Assembly: GCF_023516215.1 (NCBI RefSeq)
Contig: NZ_CP097349.1
Span: 4,244,001 to 4,308,000, forward strand
DNA length: 64,000 nucleotides
From: Cytobacillus pseudoceanisediminis
GTDB lineage: Bacteria; Bacillota; Bacilli; Bacillales; Cytobacillaceae
Direction of reading: 5' to 3'
A program made the translations under genes and the position numbers. Below are positions 44,488 through 54,600 of the stretch, one piece after another. Below the pieces are notes generated by a model, which made no database searches, was not told the DNA's origin, and saw only the letters and a program-made list of their open reading frames with translations. Positions within the stretch are counted from its first letter, which is position 1; each line of letters starts with the position of its first letter.

Positions 44488-45150
44488 ATGGATATTCGAT
44501 TATTAATAAAGCTTTTTGAGGAAAATAGAGACATAGAAAAAGCAATCCCCATGCAAAGCTATCTTAAAGACCACTTTCCTTTTCTTGGAATTAAGGCGCC
44601 TGAACGAAGAGCTCTTTTAAAGGAATATTTTAATGAGACAGGCCTTCTGAAGCAGGAATTTAATCCGGATTTTGTGGAAGCCTTATGGGATCTGGAAGAG
44701 CGTGAATACCAGGCTGCCGCCCTTGACTACATCGGGAAATTCACAAGGAAACTGGACAAAAGTCATCTCTCATTAGTTGAAAAGCTGATCACAACGAAAT
44801 CCTGGTGGGATACCGTCGATATGCTTGCCGCCCACCCAGCAGGCGCCATCGCGGCCAAAAATCCAGAAGTCATCCCCGAAAAAATAGAGGGATGGGCGAC
44901 CAGCGAAAATATGTGGCTCCGCAGGGCCGCCATCCTATTTCAGCTGAAATACAAAACCAGCACAAACGAAGACCTGCTATACCGCTATATTATGCTAAAC
45001 AATGACAGCAAAGAATTCTTCATCCAAAAAGCCATCGGCTGGGCGCTCAGGGAATACTCCAAAACAAACCCTGAATCAGTTAAAAGGTTTATTGAATCAA
45101 ACACACTTGCCAGGCTGAGCATTAGGGAGGGGAGTAAGTATATTGGTTAG
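44488..45150 (+). CDS. DNA alkylation repair protein (AlkD-like HEAT-repeat glycosylase)
   Basis: A 220-residue all-helical protein of the AlkC/AlkD family, which remove bulky or cationic alkylated bases (N3/N7-alkyl purines). It contains FPFLGIKAPERRALLKEYF near the start, TTKSWWDTVDMLAAHPAG with the conserved Trp-Trp-Asp active-site segment, and NMWLRRAAILFQLKYK plus IGWALREYSKTNPE as later HEAT repeats. AAAAGGAG precedes the ATG. Single gene. Confidence is high for family, moderate for precise substrate. Confidence 0.9.
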   Translation: MDIRLLIKLFEENRDIEKAIPMQSYLKDHFPFLGIKAPERRALLKEYFNETGLLKQEFNPDFVEALWDLEEREYQAAALDYIGKFTRKLDKSHLSLVEKLITTKSWWDTVDMLAAHPAGAIAAKNPEVIPEKIEGWATSENMWLRRAAILFQLKYKTSTNEDLLYRYIMLNNDSKEFFIQKAIGWALREYSKTNPESVKRFIESNTLARLSIREGSKYIG

Positions 45151-45189
45151 ACTCTTAGGTTTTTATCATTTAAATTAGGAGCACTGAGT

Positions 45190-45345
45190 TGATTGCAGTG
45201 GAGGACTCTTGATCCTCGCAAATGCTGACGCATTTCCTTCGTGCTATGCTTAGCCGAGGAAGCATAATCAATGTCCTGCGGAGGAGGCTCTCGTTCCTCC
45301 CCGAGGGTTTGCTGGGGGCCCGCAGCGGAAATCAACGGGCAGCAT
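45190..45345. repeat. GC-rich intergenic repeat (second family)
   Basis: Runs from GATTGCAGTGGAGGACTC to CGGAAATCAACGGGCAGC with CTGCGGAGGAGGCTCTCG and GGGGGCCCGCAGCGG inside. Differs from the CTGTCTAGCT family. It fits a purine-biased, inverted-repeat type seen in many Bacillus intergenic regions (recalled, not checked). The 320-bp gap around it has no gene. Confidence 0.6.
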
Positions 45346-45471
45346 ACATAAACTAAAATAAGTAAGAGAGTTTTTCAGGGAAGTGCAATTATTTAAAATA
45401 ACCCTAAGAACATGATAGAATGGCAAATAAGTTTTTCAGTAAAAATACTACAGCCAGAAGGTGAAATTATA

Positions 45472-46329
45472 ATGATCAAATGCATTGCAAGTGATATGGA
45501 CGGCACGCTTTTAACCGCCACACAGAAAATCACGCCTGAAAATATCGAAGCCATTAAAACAGCACAGGAAAAAGGAGTCGAAGTAGTCATCGCAACCGGG
45601 CGCTCCTACTTCGAAGCAAGCTTCGTCCTCGATGAAGCCGGCATCTCCTGCCCGATTATTTGCGCAAACGGGGCAGAAGTGAGAGCTGCAGATGGAAAAG
45701 TTGTATCCTCCAATCCGCTCGATAAGGACCTGGCTAAAAAAGCTGCCTATATCCTTGTACAGAACAACGTTTATTTCGAGGTATACACAAACCAGGGTAC
45801 ATACACCATTGATGAAGACCGCGGCGTCTCCATCATTGTCGACATCTTTTTAAGCGGAAATCCAGAAGCGGATATTGACGAAGTGACAAAAGCTGCGGAA
45901 GAACGCTTTACAAAAGGGCTGGTGCGAAAAGTGAACAGCTATGACGAGCTTTTCAACAGTGACGAGCACCAAATATACAAGCTGCTGGCCTTCTCATTCG
46001 AACCGGATTTTCTCGTATCCGCCAAAGAAGACTTGCTTAAGCTTGAAGGCATGGCTGTAAGTTCATCAGGGGATGAGAATCTGGAGCTGACAAGTGTGAA
46101 CGCCCAAAAGGGGATTGCTCTTGAAGCTTTTGTAAAAGAAAGAGGCATTTCACTTCTGGAAACAATGGCAATTGGCGATAATTATAATGATTTGTCTATG
46201 TTCAAACGTGCAGGAAGATCCGTTGCCATGGGAAATGCCGATGACATCATTAAAGCACAATGTGATGCGGTGACATCTGCAAATGAAGACAGCGGTGTAG
46301 CCAAGGCAATCCGGGAAGTCCTGAAGTAA
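45472..46329 (+). CDS. Cof-type HAD hydrolase
   Basis: A 285-residue sugar- or nucleotide-phosphate phosphatase of the HAD IIB group. Motif I is SDMDGTLLTATQKIT (nucleophile D8 region), motif II VIATGRSYFEA, motif III/IV IAIGDNYNDLSMFKRAG with the acidic pair. A cap domain of the Cof type lies between. The ATG at 45472 has AAGGTGA upstream. The PQQ-type dehydrogenase gene begins 24 bp after its stop, so co-transcription is likely. Substrate unknown. Confidence 0.9.
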   Translation: MIKCIASDMDGTLLTATQKITPENIEAIKTAQEKGVEVVIATGRSYFEASFVLDEAGISCPIICANGAEVRAADGKVVSSNPLDKDLAKKAAYILVQNNVYFEVYTNQGTYTIDEDRGVSIIVDIFLSGNPEADIDEVTKAAEERFTKGLVRKVNSYDELFNSDEHQIYKLLAFSFEPDFLVSAKEDLLKLEGMAVSSSGDENLELTSVNAQKGIALEAFVKERGISLLETMAIGDNYNDLSMFKRAGRSVAMGNADDIIKAQCDAVTSANEDSGVAKAIREVLK

Positions 46330-46353
46330 AATTTCAAGGGGGATGAAAGCTGG

Positions 46354-47439
46354 ATGAAAAAGGTGTTAGGTGCAGGGTTACTGGTTTTTGGCCTGCTGGC
46401 TGGATGCTCAAGTACCGGCGGGAATAATAGCGGGAAACAAGTCGAGGATCAGGAGGCAAGCCTTCCTGCCGGTGAAGAGCCGGAAATACTGGCGGATGAG
46501 CTTGATATTCCCTGGTCCATTGCCAAAACAGGCGAAACCTTTTACATGACGGAAAGGCAGGGCAGCATCGTAAAAGTAGAGGATGGCAAGAAAGAACGTC
46601 AAAAAGTTGAACTTGCGAAAAAACTTTCTACTGCTTCCGAAGCTGGATTGCTTGGATTTGTGCTGGCACCTGATTTTTCACAATCAAATGAAGCATATGC
46701 CTATTACACCTATGAAAACACCTCAGGTCAGTTTAATCGTATAGTGACCCTTGGGCTTCAAGAGGGAACGTGGAAAGAGGAGAGGCTTTTGCTCGATAAA
46801 ATCCCGAGCGGGCAGTTCCACCACGGCGGCAGGCTTGAAATTGGCCCTGACGGAAAGCTTTATGCTACTGCAGGCGATGCTGCCACTGATCCTGAAATTG
46901 CTCAGGATGTGAATTCTCTGGGAGGAAAAATCCTAAGAATGAATCTGGATGGGAGCGTACCGGGGGATAATCCTTTCAGCGGATCCTATGTTTATAGTTA
47001 CGGCCACCGCAATCCGCAGGGGCTGGCATGGGCTGAGGATGGAACTTTATATGAAAGTGAGCACGGCCCATCGGCCAATGATGAAATCAATAAGATCCTT
47101 CCCGGTAAAAATTACGGATGGCCCGTCATAAAAGGGACCGAAAAGAAGGAAGGAATGGAATCACCGCTATTTACCTCAGGTGATGACGAAACCTGGGCTC
47201 CGTCCGGGGTGGCCTATTATAAAGGCAAGCTTTACACTGCCGCTTTAAGAGGCAGTGCCGTTCTTGAGTTTGATCTGGAAACAAAGAACGTCAGGAAAAT
47301 TGTTTCTAACTTAGGAAGAATCCGGGACGTCTTTATTGAAGGGGATGTGCTATATTTTATCAGCAACAATACGGACGGACGCGGCAATCCGCTTGATAAA
47401 GATGACAAACTCTATCAAATTCCGCTTTCGGATATATAA
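46354..47439 (+). CDS. lipoprotein PQQ-dependent sugar dehydrogenase
   Basis: A 361-residue six-blade propeller of the glucose/sorbosone dehydrogenase family (YliI/Asd-like). The N-terminal signal ends in the lipobox LLAGCSS (Cys at 19-20), so it is tethered outside the membrane. The family motif GQFHHGGRLEIGPDGKLY and the calcium-binding ASDAATD-like DAATDPEIAQD follow, with YGHRNPQGLAWAEDGTLYES later. Oxidation of an aldose in the presence of PQQ is the family reaction; whether the host makes PQQ cannot be told. It ends at a terminator shared with the convergent tetR gene. Confidence 0.88.
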   Translation: MKKVLGAGLLVFGLLAGCSSTGGNNSGKQVEDQEASLPAGEEPEILADELDIPWSIAKTGETFYMTERQGSIVKVEDGKKERQKVELAKKLSTASEAGLLGFVLAPDFSQSNEAYAYYTYENTSGQFNRIVTLGLQEGTWKEERLLLDKIPSGQFHHGGRLEIGPDGKLYATAGDAATDPEIAQDVNSLGGKILRMNLDGSVPGDNPFSGSYVYSYGHRNPQGLAWAEDGTLYESEHGPSANDEINKILPGKNYGWPVIKGTEKKEGMESPLFTSGDDETWAPSGVAYYKGKLYTAALRGSAVLEFDLETKNVRKIVSNLGRIRDVFIEGDVLYFISNNTDGRGNPLDKDDKLYQIPLSDI

Positions 47440-47440
47440 A

Positions 47441-47465
47441 AAGCCTGGCAGCTGTGCCAGGCTTT
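47441..47465. terminator. bidirectional terminator between convergent genes
   Basis: AAGCCTGGC / GCCAGGCTT hairpin; its right edge overlaps the last codon of tetR. Confidence 0.85.
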
Positions 47466-48114
47466 AGTCTTTAGCAGAAAGTCCATGCATGATGAATTGA
47501 ATGGTCAGCTCGATTTCCTTTTCATCATCCCAATCGGCTTCAGGCAATATTAAATACCTCGCGATTAAAAAGCCAAATATCGATGTAAAGGTCATTCTGA
47601 CTACACTATAGGCTGGAATACCAATAATCTGGCCTTTTTTCTGATAATATTCAGCCAAAGTAACAAAGCGTTCAAATACTTTAATCGCGATATGCTCTTT
47701 AAACTGTTCCTTGAGTTCAGGGTGAAACGGAATTTCCTGAATCAGGATCCTAATAAGAGGCATATTGTTTTTCAGAAACGCTATCCGGTTTTCCATCATG
47801 GCTCTTAAAAAATCTTCAAAGTGTTCGTATTTATGATTAATTACTTTGTATAGATCCTTGATGACAAAGGGAGCAATCAGCTTCGCCATCATCGGGGAAA
47901 CAATCCCCATCAGTAAATCCTTTTTTGTTTTATAGTGTCTGAAGATGGTTCCTTCGGCTACTCCTGCCTTCTTGGCGATTTCACTTGTCGAAGTGGCTGC
48001 ATAGCCTTTTTCGGAAAACGATTCAATCGCAGCCATGATAATTTTCTTCTGCTTCTCCGTAAGTCTTTCTTCTTCCTGAAATAATCCTTCTAAAATGGAA
48101 TCCTGCTCTGGCAT
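47464..48114 (-). CDS. TetR/AcrR family regulator of the adjacent ABC exporter
   Basis: A 216-residue repressor. The N-terminal helix-turn-helix is ATSTSEIAKKAGVAEGTIFR followed by HYKTKKDLLMGIV; the rest is a ligand-binding helical domain. It is the last gene of the unit ATPase-permease-tetR read on the minus strand. Two palindromic sites GTGAGTAATCACTCAC upstream of the ATPase gene (49958-49973 and 50007-50023) are fitting operators, so the unit is probably autoregulated and de-repressed by an exported compound. Confidence 0.88.
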   Translation of the reverse strand: MPEQDSILEGLFQEEERLTEKQKKIIMAAIESFSEKGYAATSTSEIAKKAGVAEGTIFRHYKTKKDLLMGIVSPMMAKLIAPFVIKDLYKVINHKYEHFEDFLRAMMENRIAFLKNNMPLIRILIQEIPFHPELKEQFKEHIAIKVFERFVTLAEYYQKKGQIIGIPAYSVVRMTFTSIFGFLIARYLILPEADWDDEKEIELTIQFIMHGLSAKD

Positions 48115-48182
48115 GGTTAACTCCTTTATACGTTCAAAATCTATACCTTTATTATAAAGGAATGAAAATGCAAAAAGAAATT

Positions 48183-49211
48183 TTAAATTTTCCGGTACCG
48201 TCTTAAAGCAGCGATATTCAGAAACATAAAGAGCAATGAGAAAGCGAGCAGCATAAGCAGATCTTTATAAATCATTTCCCATCCAAATCCTCTCACCATT
48301 ACATTTCTTAATGCTTCAGCCGCGTAATATAAAGGCGTAAAAGGACCGATCCAGCTGAGCCACTCTGATATGGTCTCCAGATTGAATAACCCCGAGAAAA
48401 AGATCTGGGGAACCACAATAAGCGGTATAAATTGAATCATCTGCAGCTCATTATTGGCAAAGGAAGACAGCAGGATTCCCAGAGTCAATGCTGTCAGCGA
48501 AAGAAGCAGTGTAATGAGCAGGACATAGCCAAAAGACCCTTCCATCAGCATGCCAAGCACATAGATTGCATACCAGGCGATGATGGCAGCCTGGATCATG
48601 GTGAATAACCCAAATCCCATGATATATCCCGTAACGATTTCCCATTTCCGGAGAGGACTGGTCAAGAGCCGCTCAAGTGTACCGGTTGTTCTTTCTCTCA
48701 AAAAGGAAACACCGGCAATCAGGAATACAAAGAAAAAGACAAAGAATCCCAGCAGCATCGGCCCGAAATAATCAAACTGCCCCATGTCGTCCGAGCCGAA
48801 TAAATAATCGATCTTTATCTCCTGATTCTCTCCATTTTGCTGTATAGGCTTCAGTGCATCCTGAACCCATTTCATCACAGCTCCGTTTACACTTGGATCG
48901 CTTCCTTCCAGAACCACTGATGGCGGCATCTGATCAAACACCAGATACGCATCCAGCTTCTTGTCTGATAGGTCATTTTCTGCCAGCTTCTCCGTATCAT
49001 AGTGTTTGAGTTTAGCATCTTCCAGGTTAAGCTGAGATTCCAGTTTTTCAGAGATATCAATGAGGCCAATTTCAGGCGTATATTCATCTCCGTTAAACAC
49101 AAGGTGAAGCATAGTCAGGACCAGGATAGGAGCGAAGATCAATAGAGCCATCGTCCGTTTATCTCTTACAATCTGGCGGAGTATCCGTATAACCAGGGCC
49201 ATAATCCTCAT
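48183..49211 (-). CDS. ABC transporter permease (ABC-2 type, drug exporter-like)
   Basis: A 342-residue membrane subunit. One N-terminal helix ([17 protein letters not shown]) is followed by a ~150-residue extracellular region and five C-terminal helices ([38 protein letters not shown] and more). The [17 protein letters not shown] segment is the conserved coupling motif of this permease family. Its ATG overlaps the end of the ATPase gene by four bases, so translation is coupled. It should form the channel of a homodimer or heterodimer exporter. Substrate unknown. Confidence 0.88.
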   Translation of the reverse strand: MRIMALVIRILRQIVRDKRTMALLIFAPILVLTMLHLVFNGDEYTPEIGLIDISEKLESQLNLEDAKLKHYDTEKLAENDLSDKKLDAYLVFDQMPPSVVLEGSDPSVNGAVMKWVQDALKPIQQNGENQEIKIDYLFGSDDMGQFDYFGPMLLGFFVFFFVFLIAGVSFLRERTTGTLERLLTSPLRKWEIVTGYIMGFGLFTMIQAAIIAWYAIYVLGMLMEGSFGYVLLITLLLSLTALTLGILLSSFANNELQMIQFIPLIVVPQIFFSGLFNLETISEWLSWIGPFTPLYYAAEALRNVMVRGFGWEMIYKDLLMLLAFSLLFMFLNIAALRRYRKI

Positions 49212-49932
49212 ACTTGCGCACCTCCATATGCCAGGAAGGCATCTTCAATATTGGCAGAGCTGGTCTGCTGCATCAATTCTTCCGGTGTTCCAGCTGCAAT
49301 GAGCTGTCCGTCTCTAATCATGCCAAGTCTGTCACACTTTCCAGCTTCATCCATAACATGAGTCGTCACCAGGATAGTCGTTCCGTTTTCCTTCAGACTT
49401 TTAAAAGATTCCCAGATGCTTTTTCTGAGGACAGGATCGATTCCTACAGTAGGTTCATCCAGTATGAGGAGACCAGGGCTATGCAGAAGGGAAATGGCAA
49501 GGGAAAGTCTTCTTTTCATACCCCCTGAATAATCAGAAACCAGCTTGCCGAGATGGTCAGTTAACGAAACAATTTCCATTACCTCATTCATCCGCTGCTT
49601 TTTTCTTTTCCTTTTAATCCATACAGCGCTGCAAAAAAATCAAGATTTTCCTTTGCTGTTAAGTCAGTATATAGAGCGTCAGATTGTGCCATATAGCCAA
49701 TTCGTTTGATCAAATCCAGCTGGGGCATTTTTTCGCTGAAAATATGGTTTTCCCCCTGTGTTGGCACCTCCAGTCCTGCCAGTTGTTTAACAAGCGTCGT
49801 CTTGCCGGCTCCAGATGGGCCGAGCAGGCCAAAAATTTCACCCTCGTAAATTTCAAGGTTAATACCTTTTAAAACCTGGTGCTTTCCATAAGTCTTGGAT
49901 ACATTTTGGATGGAAACAATTGAATTTTTCAT
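49208..49932 (-). pseudogene. ABC transporter ATP-binding protein, frameshifted
   Basis: About 241 residues after repair. The start ATG at 49932 follows AAAGGAGTG. Walker A is GLLGPSGAGKTTLVKQL, the Q-loop follows, the signature [18 protein letters not shown] and Walker [14 protein letters not shown]. The frame breaks at the A6 run near 49597-49602 ([17 protein letters not shown] needs one more A). It drives the permease downstream, whose start overlaps its stop. The upstream region carries two TetR-type operators. Probably an intact gene in reality. Confidence 0.88.
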
Positions 49933-49957
49933 TGGTTCACTCCTTTTCAACTAGAAA

Positions 49958-49973
49958 GTGAGTAATCACTCAC
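49958..49973. promoter_or_regulatory. TetR-type operator, copy 1
   Basis: GTGAGTAATCACTCAC, arms GTGAGT/ACTCAC, 26 bp before the ATPase start. Identical core to copy 2. Confidence 0.7.
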
Positions 49974-50006
49974 ACCAATCATAAAGGGAAAACAGTCTAT
50001 TTGTAA

Positions 50007-50023
50007 AGTGAGTAATCACTCAT
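50007..50023. promoter_or_regulatory. TetR-type operator, copy 2
   Basis: AGTGAGTAATCACTCAT, same core as copy 1, centres 49-50 bp apart. It also lies upstream of the divergent crp/fnr-type gene. Confidence 0.7.
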
Positions 50024-50063
50024 TAATTTCGACAAATGGAATTTCAAGCAATGAGCAGGCTTT

Positions 50064-50079
50064 TGTGAGTTAAGTCACT
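50064..50079. promoter_or_regulatory. Crp/Fnr-type site TGTGA-N6-TCACT
   Basis: TGTGAGTTAAGTCACT, 62 bp before the start of a Crp/Fnr family gene, close to the TGTGA-N6-TCACA consensus of this family. Likely autoregulation. Confidence 0.65.
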
Positions 50080-50140
50080 TCTTCCTAAACCCATCTTAGC
50101 TAAAATATTTCTAATAGAAATGTAAAAGCGGGGGATGGGA

Positions 50141-50863
50141 ATGGAAAATGAAAAGCAGGATCATAGACCGTTGATCGATGAATTTTTAGGCAAGATTGAA
50201 ATTTTTAAAGAGCTCCCCAGTGAATCCATACAGCTGATCGATAAACGAATTATTAAGAAAGCTTATTTGAAGGGCGAAAGAATTATGTCTGAATATGATG
50301 TCGCCAAAGGAGTTTACTTTGTTCATTCCGGCATTGTGAAGCTGACGAAACAGGATGAACATGGCAACGAACTGATTGTCTGCATTAAGAAAAAAGGCGA
50401 GATTTTTGCAGAAGCCAACCTTTTTAACCAGACGGGCCAAACCTATCCTGCGACGGGTACAATGGTGCAGGATGGTGAAATCTACTTTCTGAACACGGAT
50501 GATCTGGAACAGGAGCTTCTGTATTCACCGGAAATGGCTGTTCAGATTATCCGCTATATGAGTGAATCGCTGCGTGATATGACCTCTATTCTGAGGGACA
50601 TCGCCCTGCTTGATGTGTACTCGAAAACTGTCCGGACATTGGAAAGGCTCGCGGAAAAATTCGGCGCCAACCACTGTAATCGGATGCATCTTGAGCTTCC
50701 CATAACCGTCCAGGAATTCTCCACCCTTGTCGGAACATCCCGGGAAAGTGTCAGCCGGGTTTTTTCCAGACTGAAAAAAGAAGGAATCATCGAAATTACA
50801 GGCAGAAAAATCGTCATTGTGGACTGGTGCAAATTCTGCTCCCTTTACCATCAGAGGCTGTAA
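50141..50863 (+). CDS. Crp/Fnr family transcription regulator
   Basis: A 240-residue regulator (start at the second ATG, with GGGGG 6 bp upstream). Residues ~25-140 are a cyclic-nucleotide-binding-type beta roll (GVYFVHSGIVKLTKQDEHGN), followed by the long dimer helix and a winged helix with TVQEFSTLVGTSRESVSRVF as recognition helix. The C-terminus has a WCKFC pair of cysteines. B. subtilis Fnr binds an Fe-S cluster through C-terminal cysteines, so redox sensing is possible, but only two such cysteines are seen in the pair. A TGTGA-N6-TCACT site lies upstream. Confidence 0.85.
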   Translation: MENEKQDHRPLIDEFLGKIEIFKELPSESIQLIDKRIIKKAYLKGERIMSEYDVAKGVYFVHSGIVKLTKQDEHGNELIVCIKKKGEIFAEANLFNQTGQTYPATGTMVQDGEIYFLNTDDLEQELLYSPEMAVQIIRYMSESLRDMTSILRDIALLDVYSKTVRTLERLAEKFGANHCNRMHLELPITVQEFSTLVGTSRESVSRVFSRLKKEGIIEITGRKIVIVDWCKFCSLYHQRL

Positions 50864-50905
50864 GGGCGAGTTGCTTTTTAAGGTGAGAACATATATGAAA
50901 TTCGA

Positions 50906-51020
50906 GAACTGTCTTGCTCCACAAGGAATGCTCCGGCAGCTTTATCATCGCACGACTAAAAGTGCAAGCCTTTGGAAGGATATGGCGTTCTCAGTCTGTG
51001 TTCGCACTTCCGCTTTTCTT
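50906..51020. repeat. dispersed repeat, CTGTCTtGCT...CACTTCCGCTTTTCT family
   Basis: Starts GAACTGTCTTGCTCCACAAGG and ends GCACTTCCGCTTTTCTT; closest to the copy at 7264-7441, sharing TGCTCCACAAGG and GTGGCGTTCT-like ATGGCGTTCTCAGTCTG. Confidence 0.7.
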
Positions 51021-51049
51021 AGTCAGCCCGGCTTTTTTGTTATATAATA

Positions 51050-51070
51050 GAGTCATAGACTCTATGACTC
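51050..51070. promoter_or_regulatory. 21-bp palindrome overlapping a -10 region
   Basis: GAGTCATAGA-C-TCTATGACTC, perfect 10-bp arms around one base. A TATAAT box ends at 51048, two bases before it, and the SRPBCC gene starts at 51084. A repressor bound here would block transcription start. Confidence 0.75.
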
Positions 51071-51083
51071 TGAGGTGCAAAGC

Positions 51084-51517
51084 ATGGCTGATTTTCGTTC
51101 CAGTGAGATTATCAATAAACCTGTACATGAAGTATTCGATTATATGATTAAAATGGAAAATGTCCCTGAACTCATGCCGTTTGTTGTGAACGTGGAAAAA
51201 CAGACCGAGGGCGAGATCGGAAAAGGAACAAGGTTCATCGAAACCCGTATGGTCAGAGGGAAAAAATCAGTGCAGATATTGAAATTATTGATTTTGAACA
51301 AGACAGAACCTATACCACCCGCAGCAATGCAAATGGACTGATAACAGAATATAAATATGATTTTCATGAAATAGAAGAAGGAACGCAGGTGGAGATGGAA
51401 GCAAACGTTAAAACCAGCGGCCTTGTCGCCAAATTAACGAAGCGTTTCATCGTGAATATTGTGAAGCGGGAAGATGGAAGCCAGCTTCAGTATTTGAAGG
51501 AAATGATGGAGAAATAA
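51084..51517 (+). pseudogene. SRPBCC superfamily (START-like) protein, frameshifted
   Basis: About 144 residues after repair. ATG at 51084 follows GAGGTG. It reads MADFRSSEIINKPVHEVFDY then GKGTRFIETRMVRGKK; after adding one A to the A6 run at 51259-51264 it continues SADIEIIDFEQDRTYTTRS and EMEANVKTSGLVAKLTKRFI. This is a typical polyketide-cyclase/START-like fold protein (SRPBCC) that binds a small hydrophobic ligand; many sit under control of a nearby repressor. A 21-bp palindrome covers the promoter. Ligand unknown. Confidence 0.8.
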
Positions 51518-51591
51518 GCAAAGCGCAAGGCGCCTTGACTATCCCCCACACCTTTAACGGTTTTCGTCGTACCTTGAGCTAAACAGTAAAA

Positions 51592-51622
51592 CAGGGAGCC
51601 TCTCCATTAGAGAGGCTCCCTG
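51592..51622 (-). terminator. terminator of the pullulanase-type gene
   Basis: CAGGGAGCCTCTC / GAGAGGCTCCCTG hairpin; the minus strand continues TTTTAC. Confidence 0.88.
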
Positions 51623-51628
51623 ACTTTA

Positions 51629-54600
51629 TTAATCCCTTTTTTCATCCAAAACTAGAATGACCGTACCGCCCTCATTTCTGCCGGGCAGTTTGACTTTAAT
51701 CTGCTGATTTTTGTCCACTGAATATTTCTTTCCGGAATATTGGTCAATGACCTTGCTGCCGGCGGCAAATGGGACCTTTACTGTTACTTTCTTTTTATCC
51801 GTCATAGTGTTTATGCCTACAACAGCATTTATGCCGTTATAGGAGCGGTTAAAGACTAAATACCCATTAGCGTCTCTGCCTGCGAGCTTTTCGCGTGTAC
51901 CTTTTGAAAACACTGCCGAGTAATCTTTCCGGATGTTAAGGAGCTTCTGGTAGTGCTTGTGCATGTCATTTCCGATTAGGGACCAGTCAAAGTCATAGCG
52001 GTTTTCATTAAATTCTCCTTTATCCATATCTCCTGCATGTTTGCCGGAAAGGCCGATTTCTTCCCCATAATAGATAACTGGCTGTCCCTTTGCTGTTATT
52101 TGGAGGGCAGATGCGATTTTCATTTTGCCCCAATCATTGCCCGCACTTGTGATCAGGAAGCCGTCTTCATCATGGCTGCTTAAGAATTGGCCAAGAGCTG
52201 CCGTATTTGAGAGCTTATCATTTCGAGCCTGCAATTTTGCTTCAGCTGCGTCGATTTTGCCGTTAATGAAATCAGCAGCGGTATGTTTAAAATCAAAATC
52301 GAGGATGGAATCCATTTCGCCGCTGTTCAGAAAGCCTCCATGTTCATCGATGTGGCCGCCGTAATATTCTCCGATGATTTTAAAGTCAGGCCTGATTTCA
52401 GTCAGGGCATTTTTAAATGCTTTCCAGGTTGTATGCTCCACGTGCTTAACGGTATCCACACGGAAGTAGTCAATCGTATCCCCGCGGTCTGTTCTTGCTT
52501 TTTCAAGCCAGTCTGTCTGCCAGTCAATAATTTGTCTGCGGACCTCTTCTTCCTCAGTTTTAAAATCAGGCAATCCGGCCAGCTCGCCGCGGATGGTATC
52601 ATTTCCTCCATCCCGCAGCATGCCGGCAAAGCGCTCGCGGTCAGCATCAGAAGGGAAGTTGGGAATTCCAAGCCCAATGGAGGGATCGTTTTCCTTTAAT
52701 CCATATCCGGTATGGTTCAGTACCACATCCACCATCACTTTTATGCCGCGGTCATGCGCTTTTTCCAAAAGTTCCTGGAATGTCTTAATGTCCCCAAGAT
52801 GCTCATCCAATTTTGTAAAATCCTTTGCCCAGTAGCCATGATAGCCATATTGGTTTCCATCTTTATCATGGCGCAGGTCCCAATTGATGTTGTCGACGAT
52901 CGGTGTAATCCAAATCGTGTTAATGCCAAGGTCCTCGAGATAATCCAGTCTTTCAATCACACCCTGGAAATCCCCGCCATGATAGGTTTCCAGATGGGAC
53001 GTATCATAATTTGAATGGTTTGGATCATCGTTGGTAGAATCTCCATTGTTGAAGCGGTCTGTCAGCATAAAGTAAATGCGTGCTTCATCCCAATCAAAAT
53101 CATCCTTTTTGCCGCTGAAGGTGCGGGTTTTGACTTCAACGGAAGCTTCTCCCGCATGAAAATTCCCATATTCATCAATCACTGTGATCGGCAGCTTCTT
53201 AATGCCTGCCGTTACAGATTGATCAATGGAAATGGTGTGTGCATTTAATGCCGGGTCAATACTGACTTTGCTGCTTCCGCCGATAGCAGATAGGTCTGCG
53301 TAAGCTTCTTTAATAGATACCTCAGGATCTGAAAGTATTGTTTCAATAGACAAAACGGCATTTTCATTGTATGAAACTTTATTTGGACTCACGTCAGTTC
53401 TGATCTCTGCTGCTGGGTTTTTATAGGTGATGGATGACTTTTCATTAAAAGGATCTTTTATTTCAGAAGTCTCTCCATCTCTAGTAACAAGGAAAGAGTA
53501 CTCGTATGTGCCTTCTTTTAAGTGATCAATCGTCACAAAGAAACGTTCTTCCTTAAGGGAATACTGCATATCATAAATCTGTCCATTCAACTTTGCCTGA
53601 ACCTTTTCAATCGAATCCATTTTTCCCTGTTTGAACAGCGCCGGATCTCTAAAATAAAGAGTAAGACTGCCATTGTTTAGAAGAGGACCCGTAATAGAAG
53701 GGACCTGATAGAATTCACTCTGGCCGCTTTTGACAATAACCTTGGTGTACTTGTCATTCCCTGTTTTAATATAGCGGTCGGCTCCATAAGGATCCTTTTG
53801 ATCCCAGCCTGTTCCTTTGCGAAGCACAAATCCCATTTGCTCACTCTGCTGGCCAATTTCAATCAATGCAACAGCCCCCTTGTCATTGACTTCGGTAAAA
53901 TCTGCCTGCCCATCCTTTAAGCCAGTCTGCCAGGTCCAAATGTTCCAGCCTTCATAATCGTGATTGTCTCTTACATACGTAAACTCAATAAAACGACGGT
54001 TATCTCCAGCATTCCGATCGTCAAATTCCTCTTTTGAGTAATAAACGGTTTGGTCGCCCTCAGCGAGCCATACTTCTGCCTCATTTTGGCCATCAGGCAT
54101 GGTGATGGTTCTGGAAACATCCTGAGTATCCCAGTTTCCGGGACGGGGAATGACATGGATTTTACTCGAAGGAACAGAAATCTCAGCTTGGGCAAATCCT
54201 TCTGTCCGGTTTGTAAATGGGTAAGCCTTGCCATTTTTTCCGTCCTCCCATGCCCATAAATCCCAATTGAATTGCTCACCGTCATCGCGCCAGTAGTTTA
54301 TTGTATAGCTATTCATCTGACCGATAATGCTGAAGCTATGCTCCAGTGTATAGCCATTGAATTCGCCAATGACAGTTACGCTTCCTGCTTCAGCAGAATT
54401 GGAGATTGCCAGCTGATTATTTTTCACCTCAACGCCATTTGCTTCAGTTTTTAATCTCCAGGCTGGCTGCACATCTTCGATAGTGCCGTTGCTATGTACT
54501 AATTTGGCTGAAAGAGGAATCAGGGTATCTTTTACAGCATCAGCAGGCATTTCAGTCGTTAATCCGCTAATAGCCAGTAAGCTGTTTCCGTTACCAGTCT

